This document shows, in pieces, positions 46,954 to 56,450 of a stretch of 64,000 nucleotides of DNA. This stretch comes from Sulfurospirillum oryzae (GTDB lineage: Bacteria > Campylobacterota > Campylobacteria > Campylobacterales > Sulfurospirillaceae), in NCBI RefSeq assembly GCF_025770725.1, contig NZ_JANZKZ010000002.1:434001-498000 (forward strand), in the 5' to 3' direction. The position numbers and the translations under genes are program-made. The notes under the pieces were generated by a model. The model searched no databases. It was not told where the DNA came from and saw only the letters and a program-made list of their open reading frames with translations. Position 1 is the first letter of the stretch; each line of letters begins with the position of its first letter.

Positions 46954-47700
46954 TTACATGTAAAGTCGTTTAACACCAGTCAATTCACCGCATTGTGTAC
47001 AACAAGAAGGGACATTATTCTTTTGTGCTAAGTGTTGTTGTATCTGTTTAGTTGGTAAAACCTTTGTAGCATCTATCATAAAGCAACATGGGGCTTTTGT
47101 TCCATCGACAAAGTAATAACGCATCTTTTCGTTCTCTAAGTATGAGCACTGAAATGTTGTATAAGGTAAAGGTTCAGTAGTGTAATGTACTTGGTAACTC
47201 TTTTTTGGTTGTATCTGCTGAATCGCAAGAGCAATTCCATGTTCTTGTGCAAAAGCTTTAAGTGGTGCTAGGTCTTGCCCATAATTTAGAGCATAAATTT
47301 TGATCTTTTTAGGTGCTAAAGCATGGCAGGCTAAAAGATGCTTGAGAGCTTTTGAAGGTGATGTTCTGCCACTTCGTTTAGCCAGTGCTTCATCTAAGGT
47401 ATCAAGCGAAAAACCAATGTGATCAAGTAGTACACTGTGTGTTGCAGATAAAGCAATAGTACCATTAGTAATAGTACTAACACGATGGCCTTTACCTTTA
47501 GCATGAGCAACCATTTCCCAGAAAAAAGGGTGCAATAGTGGTTCACCTGTTCCATAAAGTAAAAGCATTGTAGGGGATTTTTCGGCTTGAAGAATGCGTT
47601 CAAAACATTCCCAAGACATGTGTTTATGTTCTAGTGTACCATTGGGGCAATAGAAACATTTGGCATTACATGCGGTAGTGATTTCGATTTGAGTGAACAT
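46954..47700 (-). CDS. Stand-alone radical SAM/SPASM-like protein
   Basis: A 248-residue radical SAM enzyme starting MFTQIEITTACNAKCFYCPNG with the CxxxCxxC cluster (Cys11, 15, 18), LLLYGTGEPLLHP (SAM-binding GGEP variant GTGEP) and a cysteine-rich C-terminus (FQCSY, KAPCCFMID, VPSCCTQCGELTG) resembling a SPASM auxiliary-cluster domain. Reaction unknown; SPASM proteins often modify peptides or mature enzymes. Flanked by long AT-rich gene-free DNA. The stop codon is supplied by the iterated palindrome (46954-46963), here in the frame that reads Tyr-Met-stop. A 23-codon ORF sits 12 nt upstream. Confidence 0.82.
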   Translation of the reverse strand: MFTQIEITTACNAKCFYCPNGTLEHKHMSWECFERILQAEKSPTMLLLYGTGEPLLHPFFWEMVAHAKGKGHRVSTITNGTIALSATHSVLLDHIGFSLDTLDEALAKRSGRTSPSKALKHLLACHALAPKKIKIYALNYGQDLAPLKAFAQEHGIALAIQQIQPKKSYQVHYTTEPLPYTTFQCSYLENEKMRYYFVDGTKAPCCFMIDATKVLPTKQIQQHLAQKNNVPSCCTQCGELTGVKRLYM

Positions 47701-47712
47701 TTTATATACTTT

Positions 47713-47784
47713 CTACAAAACTTGATTCTGCATTTTGAGCATATTTCTAACTTTGTTAATACCATCATAACGGAAATTAAGCAT
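47713..47784 (-). CDS. Candidate 23-residue peptide ORF directly upstream of the radical SAM gene
   Basis: ATG at 47784 preceded by ACAAGGATCAAA opens a 23-codon frame (MLNFRYDGINK then VRNMLKMQNQVL) ending with TAG 12 nt before the radical SAM start. Good Shine-Dalgarno spacing and co-directional placement make it a possible precursor peptide or leader; no cysteine, serine or threonine is present, and no similarity is known to me. Confidence 0.3.
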   Translation of the reverse strand: MLNFRYDGINKVRNMLKMQNQVL

Positions 47785-48058
47785 TTTGATCCTTGTCATA
47801 TTGTTTTATAATTTAGGCTTCGATGACAGATAAAATATCAATGTCATCACGAATATATTTACATGTAACAAATTTACCAGTATAAAATATGTTTAATGAA
47901 GACATTTTAACCTAATGGTGTCACAATTCGCGTCACAAAAAATGATTTTTTATACAAATATTTAGAAAAAATGAAATTAGATAGGTAGATCTTTATGGGA
48001 TTGAAAGTAATATGTTACTATTTTATTGCATTAATAAAAATCAAGCCTTTAGGAAATA
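47785..48058. other. AT-rich gene-free stretch before the hydrolase gene
   Basis: Contains a palindrome core (TTTACATGTAA, 47858-47868), a GATGACA / TGTCATC pair around 47822-47848 and the second copy of the 15-bp direct repeat (48009-48023). No convincing gene. Confidence 0.4.
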
Positions 48059-48913
48059 ATGGTGAGTGATTTTCGTTTGATTCCTCTACTTATTGCTTTT
48101 GCATTTAGCCTATCTCAAGCTGCAATTATCGAAGACACTGTTGAAATAAAAATCCCCGTCAAAACAACTTTGAGCACATCAACAGAGAAAATTGTCGTTA
48201 CGATTTGGCACGACGACACCAAAACAAATACTCCTTTTGTTCTGATCAATCACGGAAGATCCGCGTCACCTACGGATAGAGAAAAATTTGGTAGAGGAAG
48301 ATACGTCAAAGAATCAAAACGCCTTGTAGAACTAGGTTTTACAGTACTTGTTCCAACACGCATCGGATATGGCGTATCGGGTGGCCCTGATTTGGAGTAT
48401 ACCCCTACAAAACTTTCTCATGCTAATTATCAACACGCTTTTGAAGTCATGGCAACAGAAGGCGTTCATGTTGTAAAACTTGCACAAACTTTGCCGTATG
48501 TCAATCCCGAGAATGGCGCGCTTATTGGTATATCGTATGGCGGAGCAATGGTCATAGCGATGAGTACAAAAAATATCCCTAGCATTAAAGCCATCCTCAA
48601 TCTTTCAGGAGGTGTTGGTGGCGACCCCATCAAAAATCCTGGCAATCCAAGAGATCCACAAAACGCAGAAGATATTTTTCGAGCCTATGGCAAACTCTCT
48701 AAAATTCCAACCGTATGGGTTTATGCAAAAAATGATGAATATTGGGGTAAGGAAATTCCTATACAATGGTTTAAGGCTTTTGCTGAGGGTGGGAGTAAGA
48801 CGGTTATGTACCATTTGGGAACTTCGACTGCTGGGCATTCTGTATTTCGGAAAGATTTTGACACATGGTTTCCAATTTTTACAAAATTAGCCAAAGAACA
48901 CAATATACTGTAA
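48059..48913 (+). CDS. Exported alpha/beta hydrolase (dienelactone hydrolase-like)
   Basis: A 284-residue secreted hydrolase: signal peptide ending near FAFSLSQAA, oxyanion region LINHGRSASPTDRE, nucleophile elbow GISYGGAM (Ser in GxSxGG), probable acid Asp in VYAKNDEYWG and His in TAGHSVF near the C-terminus. Resembles DLH/prolyl oligopeptidase-type esterases. The ATG follows TTTAGGAAATA. Substrate unknown; periplasmic. Confidence 0.85.
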   Translation: MVSDFRLIPLLIAFAFSLSQAAIIEDTVEIKIPVKTTLSTSTEKIVVTIWHDDTKTNTPFVLINHGRSASPTDREKFGRGRYVKESKRLVELGFTVLVPTRIGYGVSGGPDLEYTPTKLSHANYQHAFEVMATEGVHVVKLAQTLPYVNPENGALIGISYGGAMVIAMSTKNIPSIKAILNLSGGVGGDPIKNPGNPRDPQNAEDIFRAYGKLSKIPTVWVYAKNDEYWGKEIPIQWFKAFAEGGSKTVMYHLGTSTAGHSVFRKDFDTWFPIFTKLAKEHNIL

Positions 48914-48948
48914 AAGCAGAAACCCCGAGTTAGGTAGCTTCTGCTTTT
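48912..48948. terminator. Bidirectional terminator between hydrolase and desulforubrerythrin genes
   Basis: AAAAGCAGAA / TTCTGCTTTT stem around a 17-nt loop, followed by TT on the + strand and A-tract on the other, between convergent genes. Confidence 0.75.
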
Positions 48949-48958
48949 TTGATTTAAC

Positions 48959-49609
48959 TTAGATGCCTAGTTCTTGTCTTTTAAAGTACTCTTTACCCAC
49001 TTTACACAATGGACAAGCATTGGGTGCTTTTTTTCCTCTGTGAATATGTCCACACACCTCGCACACCCAAATCTCTTCTTCTTCATCCTCAAAGAAACCA
49101 TCTTCTTTCATCGCATCTTGCAATGCTTTATACTCGCGTTCATGTTCGATTTCTACTTTACCGATGGCATTGAAAAGTCGTGCAAGCTCTTTGTGCCCCT
49201 CTTCTTCCGCAATTTTTGCAAAACCTGGATACATTGTTGTATGCTCATAGTTTTCACCTGCCATTGCTGCATCAAGGTTTTTGAGTGTTACTTCAGTCTC
49301 AGCACCATCAACCAATTTATGGTAGGCTTTAAACTCAGCTCTTGCGTGCCATTTTTCATTTTCTGCCGCTTCTCTAAAGTGGCGTGAAACGGCATGCCAG
49401 CCCTCTTCTAGCGCAATGTCAGCAAATAAATCGTATTTGTTACGCGCTTGTGACTCACCAGCAAATGCTTTCATAAGATTGACCGCTGTCAAATCTGTTG
49501 TCACACACTCCATTTCTTGACCACAACAGGTAAGCTTACCACCACCTACATTTTGAACTTCAACTTCGTTACCACATTTATTACATTTGTATGTTTCATA
49601 CTGTCTCAT
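48959..49609 (-). CDS. Desulforubrerythrin (rubrerythrin with desulforedoxin and rubredoxin domains)
   Basis: Oxygen/peroxide-protection protein of 216 residues in three parts: N-terminal desulforedoxin-type Fe site ([20 protein letters not shown]), central ferritin-like diiron bundle ([28 protein letters not shown]), and C-terminal rubredoxin ([21 protein letters not shown]). This three-domain layout and length match Campylobacter jejuni Rrc/DRbr. It probably reduces hydrogen peroxide. Confidence 0.94.
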   Translation of the reverse strand: MRQYETYKCNKCGNEVEVQNVGGGKLTCCGQEMECVTTDLTAVNLMKAFAGESQARNKYDLFADIALEEGWHAVSRHFREAAENEKWHARAEFKAYHKLVDGAETEVTLKNLDAAMAGENYEHTTMYPGFAKIAEEEGHKELARLFNAIGKVEIEHEREYKALQDAMKEDGFFEDEEEEIWVCEVCGHIHRGKKAPNACPLCKVGKEYFKRQELGI

Positions 49610-49740
49610 TTTTTCTCCTCAAGTTTTTATGATGTAATTATAGAGAAATAAGCTTAAAAGATAATAAATACTAAACAATAAAATTTATTATTTGTTTCTT
49701 CTTCTTTTGATTCACAAAATTATAGGCAAATAGATCTATT

Positions 49741-50019
49741 TTAGGCTATTTTAGTACGTTTTGCTATTTTCTTTCTAAGGTTTTTACCAATACCATAGAG
49801 TGTAATTGCTATCCAAAATACCTCTATCAAAAAAGATCCTAAGTTAAAATGAACCAATAAAGAGACGATCAATGCCAAAGCACCTACAAGATTTAAAATC
49901 TGATAAGCTAAGGAGTGTATGTCGCATCGTGCAATTTGAAGTAGAAAATAAGCCAAGACAATGCACAACATCCCTACAAAACCGAGCCATTGGAAAAGAT
50001 CCATCTCTATATTCATCAT
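49741..50019 (-). CDS. Small multi-helix membrane protein (CBU_0592-like)
   Basis: A 92-residue protein with three hydrophobic helices (FVGMLCIVLAYFLLQI, ILNLVGALALIVSLLV, VFWIAITLYGIGKN) and a basic C-terminus, matching my memory of the CBU_0592 domain family of unknown function. It starts just after the preceding gene, with tandem ATGs. Confidence 0.6.
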   Translation of the reverse strand: MMNIEMDLFQWLGFVGMLCIVLAYFLLQIARCDIHSLAYQILNLVGALALIVSLLVHFNLGSFLIEVFWIAITLYGIGKNLRKKIAKRTKIA

Positions 50020-50022
50020 TAA

Positions 50023-50616
50023 CTACAAAATTCCTTTTTTACTAAAAAACTCTTCAATAGCTTTGGAGCAAAACGCTTTGTCATACATGTAGAGCTCTTG
50101 CCATGTTTTACCCTCTAAAAAACTCTTTGTCTCAATCTGATATTTATGTTTGATAAAATGTACAAACTCCAAAACGGAACTAAACAAAAGTGCATATTGC
50201 GCCGCTGTAAACTTTTTGAGAAGATCAAATAAACGATAGTAATTCACCATCTTTTTACTCGACTCTTCACCCATACGAAGCGACCAGATGCGTCCAGCAA
50301 AATCGTGTTGATACTCAACGCCAGTGCGAATTTCTAACGAAAACTCTCGCAAATTCTGTAAAAATGTCTCTTTGGGGATAAAATCTGTGGTATTGTGGAA
50401 AAAAAGATAGATACTAAAAAGAAAAAGGTCTTCGACGCAAGGCGCAAACGCTTTGATCTCACTATACGTCTCTTTTTCAACACTCAACTGCATCCTAAGA
50501 TAAGCAAGGTGCTTTACGCGCCAGTTATCTTTTTGCTCTGCCCTCTTCTGCCACTCAATCAATGTAGGTCTAGGTATATCGTAACGCTCAACTAAAGGCT
50601 TGTAAGATGTCTGCAT
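50023..50616 (-). CDS. Conserved hypothetical protein with HTH-like N-terminus (197 aa)
   Basis: Not recognised. N-terminal SYKPLVERYDIPRPTLIEWQKR resembles a helix-turn-helix of the MarR/Xre kind; the rest is helical and aromatic-rich (VEDLFLFSIYLFFHNTTDF, FAGRIWSLRMGEE). It precedes the small membrane gene by 3 nt, suggesting a two-gene unit. Confidence 0.55.
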   Translation of the reverse strand: MQTSYKPLVERYDIPRPTLIEWQKRAEQKDNWRVKHLAYLRMQLSVEKETYSEIKAFAPCVEDLFLFSIYLFFHNTTDFIPKETFLQNLREFSLEIRTGVEYQHDFAGRIWSLRMGEESSKKMVNYYRLFDLLKKFTAAQYALLFSSVLEFVHFIKHKYQIETKSFLEGKTWQELYMYDKAFCSKAIEEFFSKKGIL

Positions 50617-50707
50617 CGCTTACTCCCAAGTCAGAATAGGCTATTCTATTACTTTTTTTGAAATATTTCAATACGAAAAGTTGATTTGGGATTTATAGAG
50701 AGAAAAT

Positions 50708-50744
50708 GTATACCATTTGTTATTTTTCTAAACAAATGGTATAC
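50708..50744. terminator. Strong hairpin after ubiD
   Basis: GTATACCATTTGTT and AACAAATGGTATAC form a perfect 14-bp stem with a 9-nt loop, 14 nt after the reverse-strand ubiD stop; T-runs flank it. Confidence 0.8.
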
Positions 50745-50757
50745 ATAAAAAAAGATA

Positions 50758-52566
50758 TTAGATATGAAAGTGTTTTAAAAACTCTGGGTTGTTATCAACT
50801 AAACCACGCGCAATCAAGTTTTTGATAACAGTTTGATCGCAGTCGGTATCTTTTGGCCACTCTCTGGTGTATCCATCAAGTGCATTTTTTGTCGTTGCAT
50901 CAATACCGATAAATTCATCTTCAATAAAAATATCGCGAAGCGCATCAATATTATTGACCACACGCCAGATTAGCATATACGCATTATCCACATCATTACC
51001 TTCACAATCAACAACGATCAAGAGCTTCATGTACTCTTTTAAAGGTTTGAGTGCTTCATACACCTCTTTGCCTGCCCTCTTTTTATTGATGGTTATAACG
51101 GTAATCGGTGTTTTTGTATCTGTTTTATACTGTTTAAGAGCCTTCACTTCTGGAACCAATGTCGTTACTTTAAAAAGAAGATCTCTATCGCTCAAAATAG
51201 TCTTAGAAGGCGCATCAATGACACCTCCTGTACAATCCACCCCAAGCTTACCACCAAAGAGTGCATTCGGAGAAGCATGGTCGAGCGCATCGCATACGCC
51301 CTCACTAATGAGTAAACGCTTTGCACTGACACGATTCAAAATGTAATCGCTCAGTTTTTCATAATCATCTAGTTCTGGTGCATTTTCATCTACAAAAATC
51401 GCATGCTTCACAAAGCTCATCTGCCCTACACCCCAAAAAGCATGCATAAACTGTTTCGCATGCCCTGGGTAAAGTACATTCATTTTCGCCAAAATAAAAT
51501 TATGGAAAACCCCATTTTCAGGCATATTATAATCAATCAAATCGGGTGCTGTTGTTTTTAAAAGTGGTAAAAAGATGCGTTCTGTCGCCCAGCCCATGTA
51601 TTTATCTTCCAATGGAGGTTTGCCTACAACCGTGGCTTGATACACTGGTTTTTCTTTACATGTAATGCAGGTCACATCCATCACAGGATACGGCTCTTTA
51701 AGTGTGTAATAGCCAGTATGGTCACCAAAAGGTCCTTCGATCTCACTCAAAGCAGGATCAACCCATCCCTCAATGACAATGTCCACGTCTTCAGGCACGT
51801 AGATAGGATTGGTCAGTGACTTCACAAGACGAGCACTTTTATCTTTGATGAAACCGTAGAGTAAAAGCTCAAACATACCGATCGGCATTGGCGCTTGTCC
51901 ACACCAAATATAAAGTGGATCGCCACCAATTCCAATGCTTACAGGCATCTTTTTACCCGCTTTTTGGTACTCATGGAAAAAATGCGCACTGTCTTTGTGA
52001 ATTTGCCAGTGCATACCAAGGCGGTTCTTATCGTACACTTGCAAGCGGTACATGCCTAGGTTTTGTTTTGTGCCATCCAAACTTTGCGTATAGACTTGTC
52101 CCATCGTGATGAAAGGTCCACCATCTTCGCTCCATGTCGTTAAAATGGGAAAATCATAAAGATTTGGCTCTGTGTAGACTTTCGTTTGACAGACACCCTT
52201 GCTTTTAAGTCGTTTTGGCAGAGCATTTTTAAGATTAAAAAGAGTTCCAAGCATCCCCATTTTATCCATAAAGGAGGTTGGCGGTTTCATGTGCATTAAA
52301 GATTCTATCTGGTTTGCCACAACATTAGGATTTTTGCCAAATATAAGCTCTGTGGCTTTGGTTGAGCCAAACACATTCATGAGGACGGGCATATCAAAGC
52401 TTTTACCCAGTCTTTTGCTCACAGGTTTTGTAAATAAAAGTGCTTTAGAGTCCTCTTTTTTAACTTCAATGTAAGCAAGATGCGGAATTTCAAGGTCTAT
52501 ATCCAACTCTTCATCAATGACACGTAAAAGATCATTTTGGCGTAAAAGATCAATGATTTTCTGCAT
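50758..52566 (-). CDS. UbiD-family decarboxylase (probable menaquinone-pathway)
   Basis: A 602-residue prFMN-dependent decarboxylase with the UbiD fold: GGDPLYIWCGQAPMP, EGPFGDHTGYY, and PPLEDKYMGWATERIFLP motifs, full length. Campylobacterota make menaquinone by the futalosine route, whose last decarboxylation is thought to use UbiD/UbiX; that assignment here is inference. It is the last gene of the hemC-led block, 9 nt after hemC. Confidence 0.88.
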   Translation of the reverse strand: MQKIIDLLRQNDLLRVIDEELDIDLEIPHLAYIEVKKEDSKALLFTKPVSKRLGKSFDMPVLMNVFGSTKATELIFGKNPNVVANQIESLMHMKPPTSFMDKMGMLGTLFNLKNALPKRLKSKGVCQTKVYTEPNLYDFPILTTWSEDGGPFITMGQVYTQSLDGTKQNLGMYRLQVYDKNRLGMHWQIHKDSAHFFHEYQKAGKKMPVSIGIGGDPLYIWCGQAPMPIGMFELLLYGFIKDKSARLVKSLTNPIYVPEDVDIVIEGWVDPALSEIEGPFGDHTGYYTLKEPYPVMDVTCITCKEKPVYQATVVGKPPLEDKYMGWATERIFLPLLKTTAPDLIDYNMPENGVFHNFILAKMNVLYPGHAKQFMHAFWGVGQMSFVKHAIFVDENAPELDDYEKLSDYILNRVSAKRLLISEGVCDALDHASPNALFGGKLGVDCTGGVIDAPSKTILSDRDLLFKVTTLVPEVKALKQYKTDTKTPITVITINKKRAGKEVYEALKPLKEYMKLLIVVDCEGNDVDNAYMLIWRVVNNIDALRDIFIEDEFIGIDATTKNALDGYTREWPKDTDCDQTVIKNLIARGLVDNNPEFLKHFHI

Positions 52567-52575
52567 CCCTACCCT

Positions 52576-53520
52576 TTAAAAAATTTCATTAAGTGCGATA
52601 TGTTCAGCGCGTTCTAAAAGAGCTTTTGCACCACGGTCGAGTACTTTTTGAGCGAGGGCTTTTCCCACAGTTGCATATTCCAAACGTGTGACACTTATCT
52701 CTTCAGTGAGCATTTCTGAGCCATCAGGAAGACCAAGAATAGCTCTTACATGTAAAGCATTTCCATTAATCTGCGCATTCACGCCAATAGGCACTTGACA
52801 ACCACCTTGAAGCACAGTGATGAAATCTCGTTCAACACGCGTTTCGATGATCGCATCTTCATCGTTAAGTACCGAAACCAAGCGTTCAACTTCTGCATCA
52901 CAGACAATTTCAATACCAAGAGCCGCTTGACCAGACGCTGGAATCATCACCTCTTTTGAAATAGGCGTAAAGTAAGTCACTTCCGAGCTCAGACCTAAAC
53001 GATTTATACCAGCACTTGCCAAAATGATAGCATCGAACTCGCCCTCTTTAAGCTTGCGAATCCGTGTATTGACATTGCCACGTAAGTTTTTGATCACAAA
53101 ATCAGGGCGCAGTTTCAAAAGTTGCATTCGGCGTCTCAAACTCGTTGTACCAACCACAGCCCCTTGAGGAAGTGCTTCTAATGAAGCGTATTTTTCAGAA
53201 AGCATAGCATCACGAACATCTTCACGCTTTGTTATGACACCAAGTTTTAGTCCCTCTGGAAACTCCATCGGAACATCTTTAAGACTATGCACCGCAATGT
53301 GTGCTTCACCTCTTAGCATTGCCTCTTCAAGTTCCTTTGTGAAAAGTCCTTTACCACCAATTTTTGCCAGAGCAACATCTAAAATTTTATCACCTTTGGT
53401 CATCATAACAGAAAGCTCCACTTCCAAACCAGGGTGCGCCTTTTCAAGTTCAGCTTTAACATGTTCTGACTGCCAAAGGGCTAGTTTACTACCACGAGTT
53501 GCAATAATTAGTTTTTTCAT
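52576..53520 (-). CDS. hemC: Hydroxymethylbilane synthase (porphobilinogen deaminase)
   Basis: Polymerises four porphobilinogens into hydroxymethylbilane in haem synthesis. The 314 residues have [44 protein letters not shown] and the dipyrromethane-attaching Cys in [10 protein letters not shown]. Co-directional with hemA downstream-in-window (upstream in operon) and overlaps the Dsb gene by 4 nt. Contains a core palindrome at 52746-52755. Confidence 0.96.
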   Translation of the reverse strand: MKKLIIATRGSKLALWQSEHVKAELEKAHPGLEVELSVMMTKGDKILDVALAKIGGKGLFTKELEEAMLRGEAHIAVHSLKDVPMEFPEGLKLGVITKREDVRDAMLSEKYASLEALPQGAVVGTTSLRRRMQLLKLRPDFVIKNLRGNVNTRIRKLKEGEFDAIILASAGINRLGLSSEVTYFTPISKEVMIPASGQAALGIEIVCDAEVERLVSVLNDEDAIIETRVERDFITVLQGGCQVPIGVNAQINGNALHVRAILGLPDGSEMLTEEISVTRLEYATVGKALAQKVLDRGAKALLERAEHIALNEIF

Positions 53521-54377
53521 TTAGACTCTTTTATAAATTTTCTATACGCGCGTTTTGTGTCATCTTTTTTGCCATCAAGGTAGATCGTAGGTGTACCATT
53601 GACCATCATAGCATTTGCTAATTCTTGGTCATTGTTGAGTTGTTTGAGAATAGGCGCTTGATTGATCTGCTCAACGGTAAAGTTTTTGCCTAGAGCTTTG
53701 TTGAAAATATCAAGTATCGCTTTTTCATCGGTCTCTTTAATGTCAAAAAACTCTTTATAAACCTTATAAACAATCTCTTTATCGCCCAATTCTTCGGCTA
53801 AAATCATTGCTTTAACTAGCGTTGGTGATGCTGGATGGATATTGAGCGGAAAGTGATAATAAAAAAGGGCAAACGTTTCAGGATATTTTTTAACATCCGC
53901 AATCACTTCGGGCACAAAGTCCATACAGAAAGGACAGAGGGGGTCGCTAAAAACAACGATTTTATGCGGTGCGTTTATGTTACCAAGAAGAAGATGCTCT
54001 TTGTTATACGCAGAAGCTTCCATGTCAAGTGAATAATTGCCTTTCATACTTCGACCGCTACTTAAATCTGCAAAATCTTTACTCAAAATTTTTCCATTTG
54101 TAAAGACAATGTCATTGACCGAGATTTTTTTACCCTCTTGTTTCACCAAGTTTAAGTCAATACGTACAAAATAAACCATCCAACCCGAAAGATCTTTCAT
54201 CTCTTCTTTTTTAAGAATAACGACTTTGTCAAATGTATAGTTTTCATTCGGTGCTATCGCTTTTTGTAAAAATGTTGTAACTTTAGCATCAAGTCCCACA
54301 GAACTCTCTGCTGCGAAAAGCGAAACACTACTTAATGCGATGATTGTCGTCAATAACTTCAACATCAATGATTTCAT
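53517..54377 (-). CDS. Periplasmic thiol-disulfide oxidoreductase (DsbA/DsbC/Com1-like)
   Basis: Exported thioredoxin-fold protein: signal peptide then active site CPFC in [12 protein letters not shown], cis-Pro in [12 protein letters not shown], and an alpha-helical insert. Length about 286. The frame has ATGs at 54383, 54377 and 54365; AAGGA spacing favours 54377. All overlap fxsA by about 50 nt. Likely oxidises or isomerises disulfides in secreted proteins. Confidence 0.85.
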   Translation of the reverse strand: MKSLMLKLLTTIIALSSVSLFAAESSVGLDAKVTTFLQKAIAPNENYTFDKVVILKKEEMKDLSGWMVYFVRIDLNLVKQEGKKISVNDIVFTNGKILSKDFADLSSGRSMKGNYSLDMEASAYNKEHLLLGNINAPHKIVVFSDPLCPFCMDFVPEVIADVKKYPETFALFYYHFPLNIHPASPTLVKAMILAEELGDKEIVYKVYKEFFDIKETDEKAILDIFNKALGKNFTVEQINQAPILKQLNNDQELANAMMVNGTPTIYLDGKKDDTKRAYRKFIKESK

Positions 54378-54750
54378 CTTCATTTCCTTGTTTAAAATGA
54401 TGTGGAGGATTTTCCTCTTTTACATGTAAAAATTTTGAAGCAAGCAGTGTCACGATAGAGCTAAATTGCAACAAAAGCCCTATAATATCACCTAAAAAGC
54501 CGGGCAAAATGAAAAGGATTGCTCCTACAATTGCCCAAAGATTAAGTCTTTGAAACGACTCAATGCTGATTTCTCCTTGCATGAGGGCATTTAGATTTTG
54601 CATCAGCGTGACACGCATATTTGCAAGTAAAATAAACCCAACAACTGCAGATAAGATAAGCTCAACAAATGTTGCAACGGCACCGATAGCTGAAGCGATG
54701 TTGACACTTACCATTACCTCTAAGAAGAGATAGATCAAAAAGTATTTCAC
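54328..54750 (-). CDS. FxsA-family membrane protein
   Basis: A 140-residue protein with three or four helices ([59 protein letters not shown]), matching FxsA, known in E. coli as a suppressor of F exclusion of phage T7. Charged tail contains Leu-His-Val-Lys from the palindrome at 54419-54430. Overlaps the proS start by 4 nt. Confidence 0.85.
   Translation of the reverse strand: MKYFLIYLFLEVMVSVNIASAIGAVATFVELILSAVVGFILLANMRVTLMQNLNALMQGEISIESFQRLNLWAIVGAILFILPGFLGDIIGLLLQFSSIVTLLASKFLHVKEENPPHHFKQGNEDEIIDVEVIDDNHRIK
54419..54430. repeat. Iterated palindrome TTTACATGTAAA, inside fxsA
   Basis: Perfect 12-mer read Leu-His-Val-Lys in the hydrophilic C-terminal tail. Confidence 0.9.
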
Positions 54751-56450
54751 GCGAGTAGTTCCTTAAGTTTTGAAAGAGCTTCCTCTTTTTTAACAACAGT
54801 TTTTTCTAAAGTTTTTCGCTCAACAATCTCAACAAAGCCCTCTTCAAGCTCTTTACCAACGATAAGCGCATAAGGAAGACCAATGAGTTCATAATCTTTC
54901 ATTTTAAAACCAAAACGCTCATTACGATCATCCAAAAGCACACTCAAACGCTCTTTTTTCAAAGCATTGTATATCTCTTCAGCATAAGCACTTTGAGCCT
55001 CATCTTTACCATTAGAGACGATGATGTCAAGCAGATATGGAGCCGTTTGCTTGTTCCAGATACATCCTTTATCATCGTGGCTTGCTTCGATCATAACTGC
55101 AACCAAACGACTCACACCGACACCATAGCATCCCATGTAAAACGGTTGTGCTTTGCCATTTTTATCTAAAAAGGTTGCGCCCATAGCTTTGGCGTATTTT
55201 TGTCCTAATTGGAAAATATGCCCTACTTCAATGCCTTTCGTCACACCTAGTTCGCCACCACAACAAGCACAACGATCTCCTGCTTTAACGCTCACAAGGT
55301 CTTTATAACGATCTTCGTTGAAGTTAAACATGGAAACACCGACCATGTGAAAGTCTATTTCATTGGCACCACAGATAAGATTTTTAGCCTCTTTCAGTTC
55401 AAAATCTATGTAAAATTTTACACATTCTAATCCAACAGGTCCAATAAAGCCCGCTTTGAGCCCTGCACGCTCAACCTCTTCAAGGCTTGCATCGACAAGA
55501 TCGAGTGCGCCACACGCATTTTGCGCTTTGGTCTCTTGAAGCTCATCGTTTCCTCTTACAAAAAAGACAACGACTTCTTCTTTGTCAACATAGATTGCTT
55601 TTTTAACAACGGCTTTAATACTATAAAAAGGATCGACTTTAAAAAAGTCGCACACGTCGTCAATTGTTTTCATATCGGGAGTTTTGAATTTGGAAAGATT
55701 GGCTTCTGGTGCTTCTGCATTCGTTGTTTTAGGAGCACGTTTGGCTGCTTCAATATTCGCGGCATAAGAGCACTTCTCACATACAACGATGTCATCTTCG
55801 CCATTTTGTGCCAACACCATAAACTCTTTGCTACCACTTCCGCCGATGGCGCCACTATCGGCTTCCACCGCTCTAAAGTTTAGACCTAAACGTGTAAAGA
55901 TTTTGGTGTAGGTTTTTTCCATAACATCAAACTCTTTTTTCATACATGCTTCATCTTCATGAAAGCTGTAACCATCTTTCATTGTAAACTCACGACCTCT
56001 TAAAAGTCCAAAGCGAGGACGTGCCTCATCACGGAATTTTGTCGTAATTTGGTACAAATGCAGTGGTAATTGCTTATAACTGTTGATGCGGTTGCGAACG
56101 ATGTCTACAACAACCTCTTCATGCGTTGGTCCTAAAACAAATTCATTCTCTTTTCGATCTTTAAAACGGCACAACTCTTTGCCAAAAACATCATAACGTC
56201 CACTTTGTCTCCAAAGTTCTGCAGGTGTAACGACATCCATCTGGATCTCTTGTGCACCCGTTTCATCCATCTCTTCTTTAACGACATTTTTGATTTTATC
56301 AAATACGATTTTTCCCATAGGCAAAAAGTTATACAATCCACTACCTACTTGTGAGATAAAACCGCCACGCACCAAATATTGATGGCTTGGAAGCGTTGCA
56401 TCTTTAGGCGCATCTTTTGTTGTTGGTGCATATAATTTTGAAAACTTCAT
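54747..56450 (-). CDS. proS: Prolyl-tRNA synthetase (bacterial type, with editing insert)
   Basis: Class II synthetase of 567 residues: motif 1 [26 protein letters not shown], motif 2 [26 protein letters not shown], YbaK-like editing insert, motif 3 [11 protein letters not shown], and a C-terminal anticodon domain. It overlaps hemA by 1 nt and fxsA by 4 nt. Confidence 0.97.
   Translation of the reverse strand: MKFSKLYAPTTKDAPKDATLPSHQYLVRGGFISQVGSGLYNFLPMGKIVFDKIKNVVKEEMDETGAQEIQMDVVTPAELWRQSGRYDVFGKELCRFKDRKENEFVLGPTHEEVVVDIVRNRINSYKQLPLHLYQITTKFRDEARPRFGLLRGREFTMKDGYSFHEDEACMKKEFDVMEKTYTKIFTRLGLNFRAVEADSGAIGGSGSKEFMVLAQNGEDDIVVCEKCSYAANIEAAKRAPKTTNAEAPEANLSKFKTPDMKTIDDVCDFFKVDPFYSIKAVVKKAIYVDKEEVVVFFVRGNDELQETKAQNACGALDLVDASLEEVERAGLKAGFIGPVGLECVKFYIDFELKEAKNLICGANEIDFHMVGVSMFNFNEDRYKDLVSVKAGDRCACCGGELGVTKGIEVGHIFQLGQKYAKAMGATFLDKNGKAQPFYMGCYGVGVSRLVAVMIEASHDDKGCIWNKQTAPYLLDIIVSNGKDEAQSAYAEEIYNALKKERLSVLLDDRNERFGFKMKDYELIGLPYALIVGKELEEGFVEIVERKTLEKTVVKKEEALSKLKELLA

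Larger units (their letters stand above)
46810..48023. repeat. 15-bp direct repeat flanking the radical SAM gene
   Basis: AATATGTTACTATTT occurs identically at 46810-46824 and 48009-48023, on both sides of the radical SAM gene and its small upstream ORF. Could be duplicated promoter DNA or a scar of insertion. Confidence 0.4.

Noticed and set aside
47995-48069. 24-codon forward frame overlapping the hydrolase start
   Set aside because: Overlaps the hydrolase ribosome-binding site and start; weak Shine-Dalgarno; more likely leader DNA.
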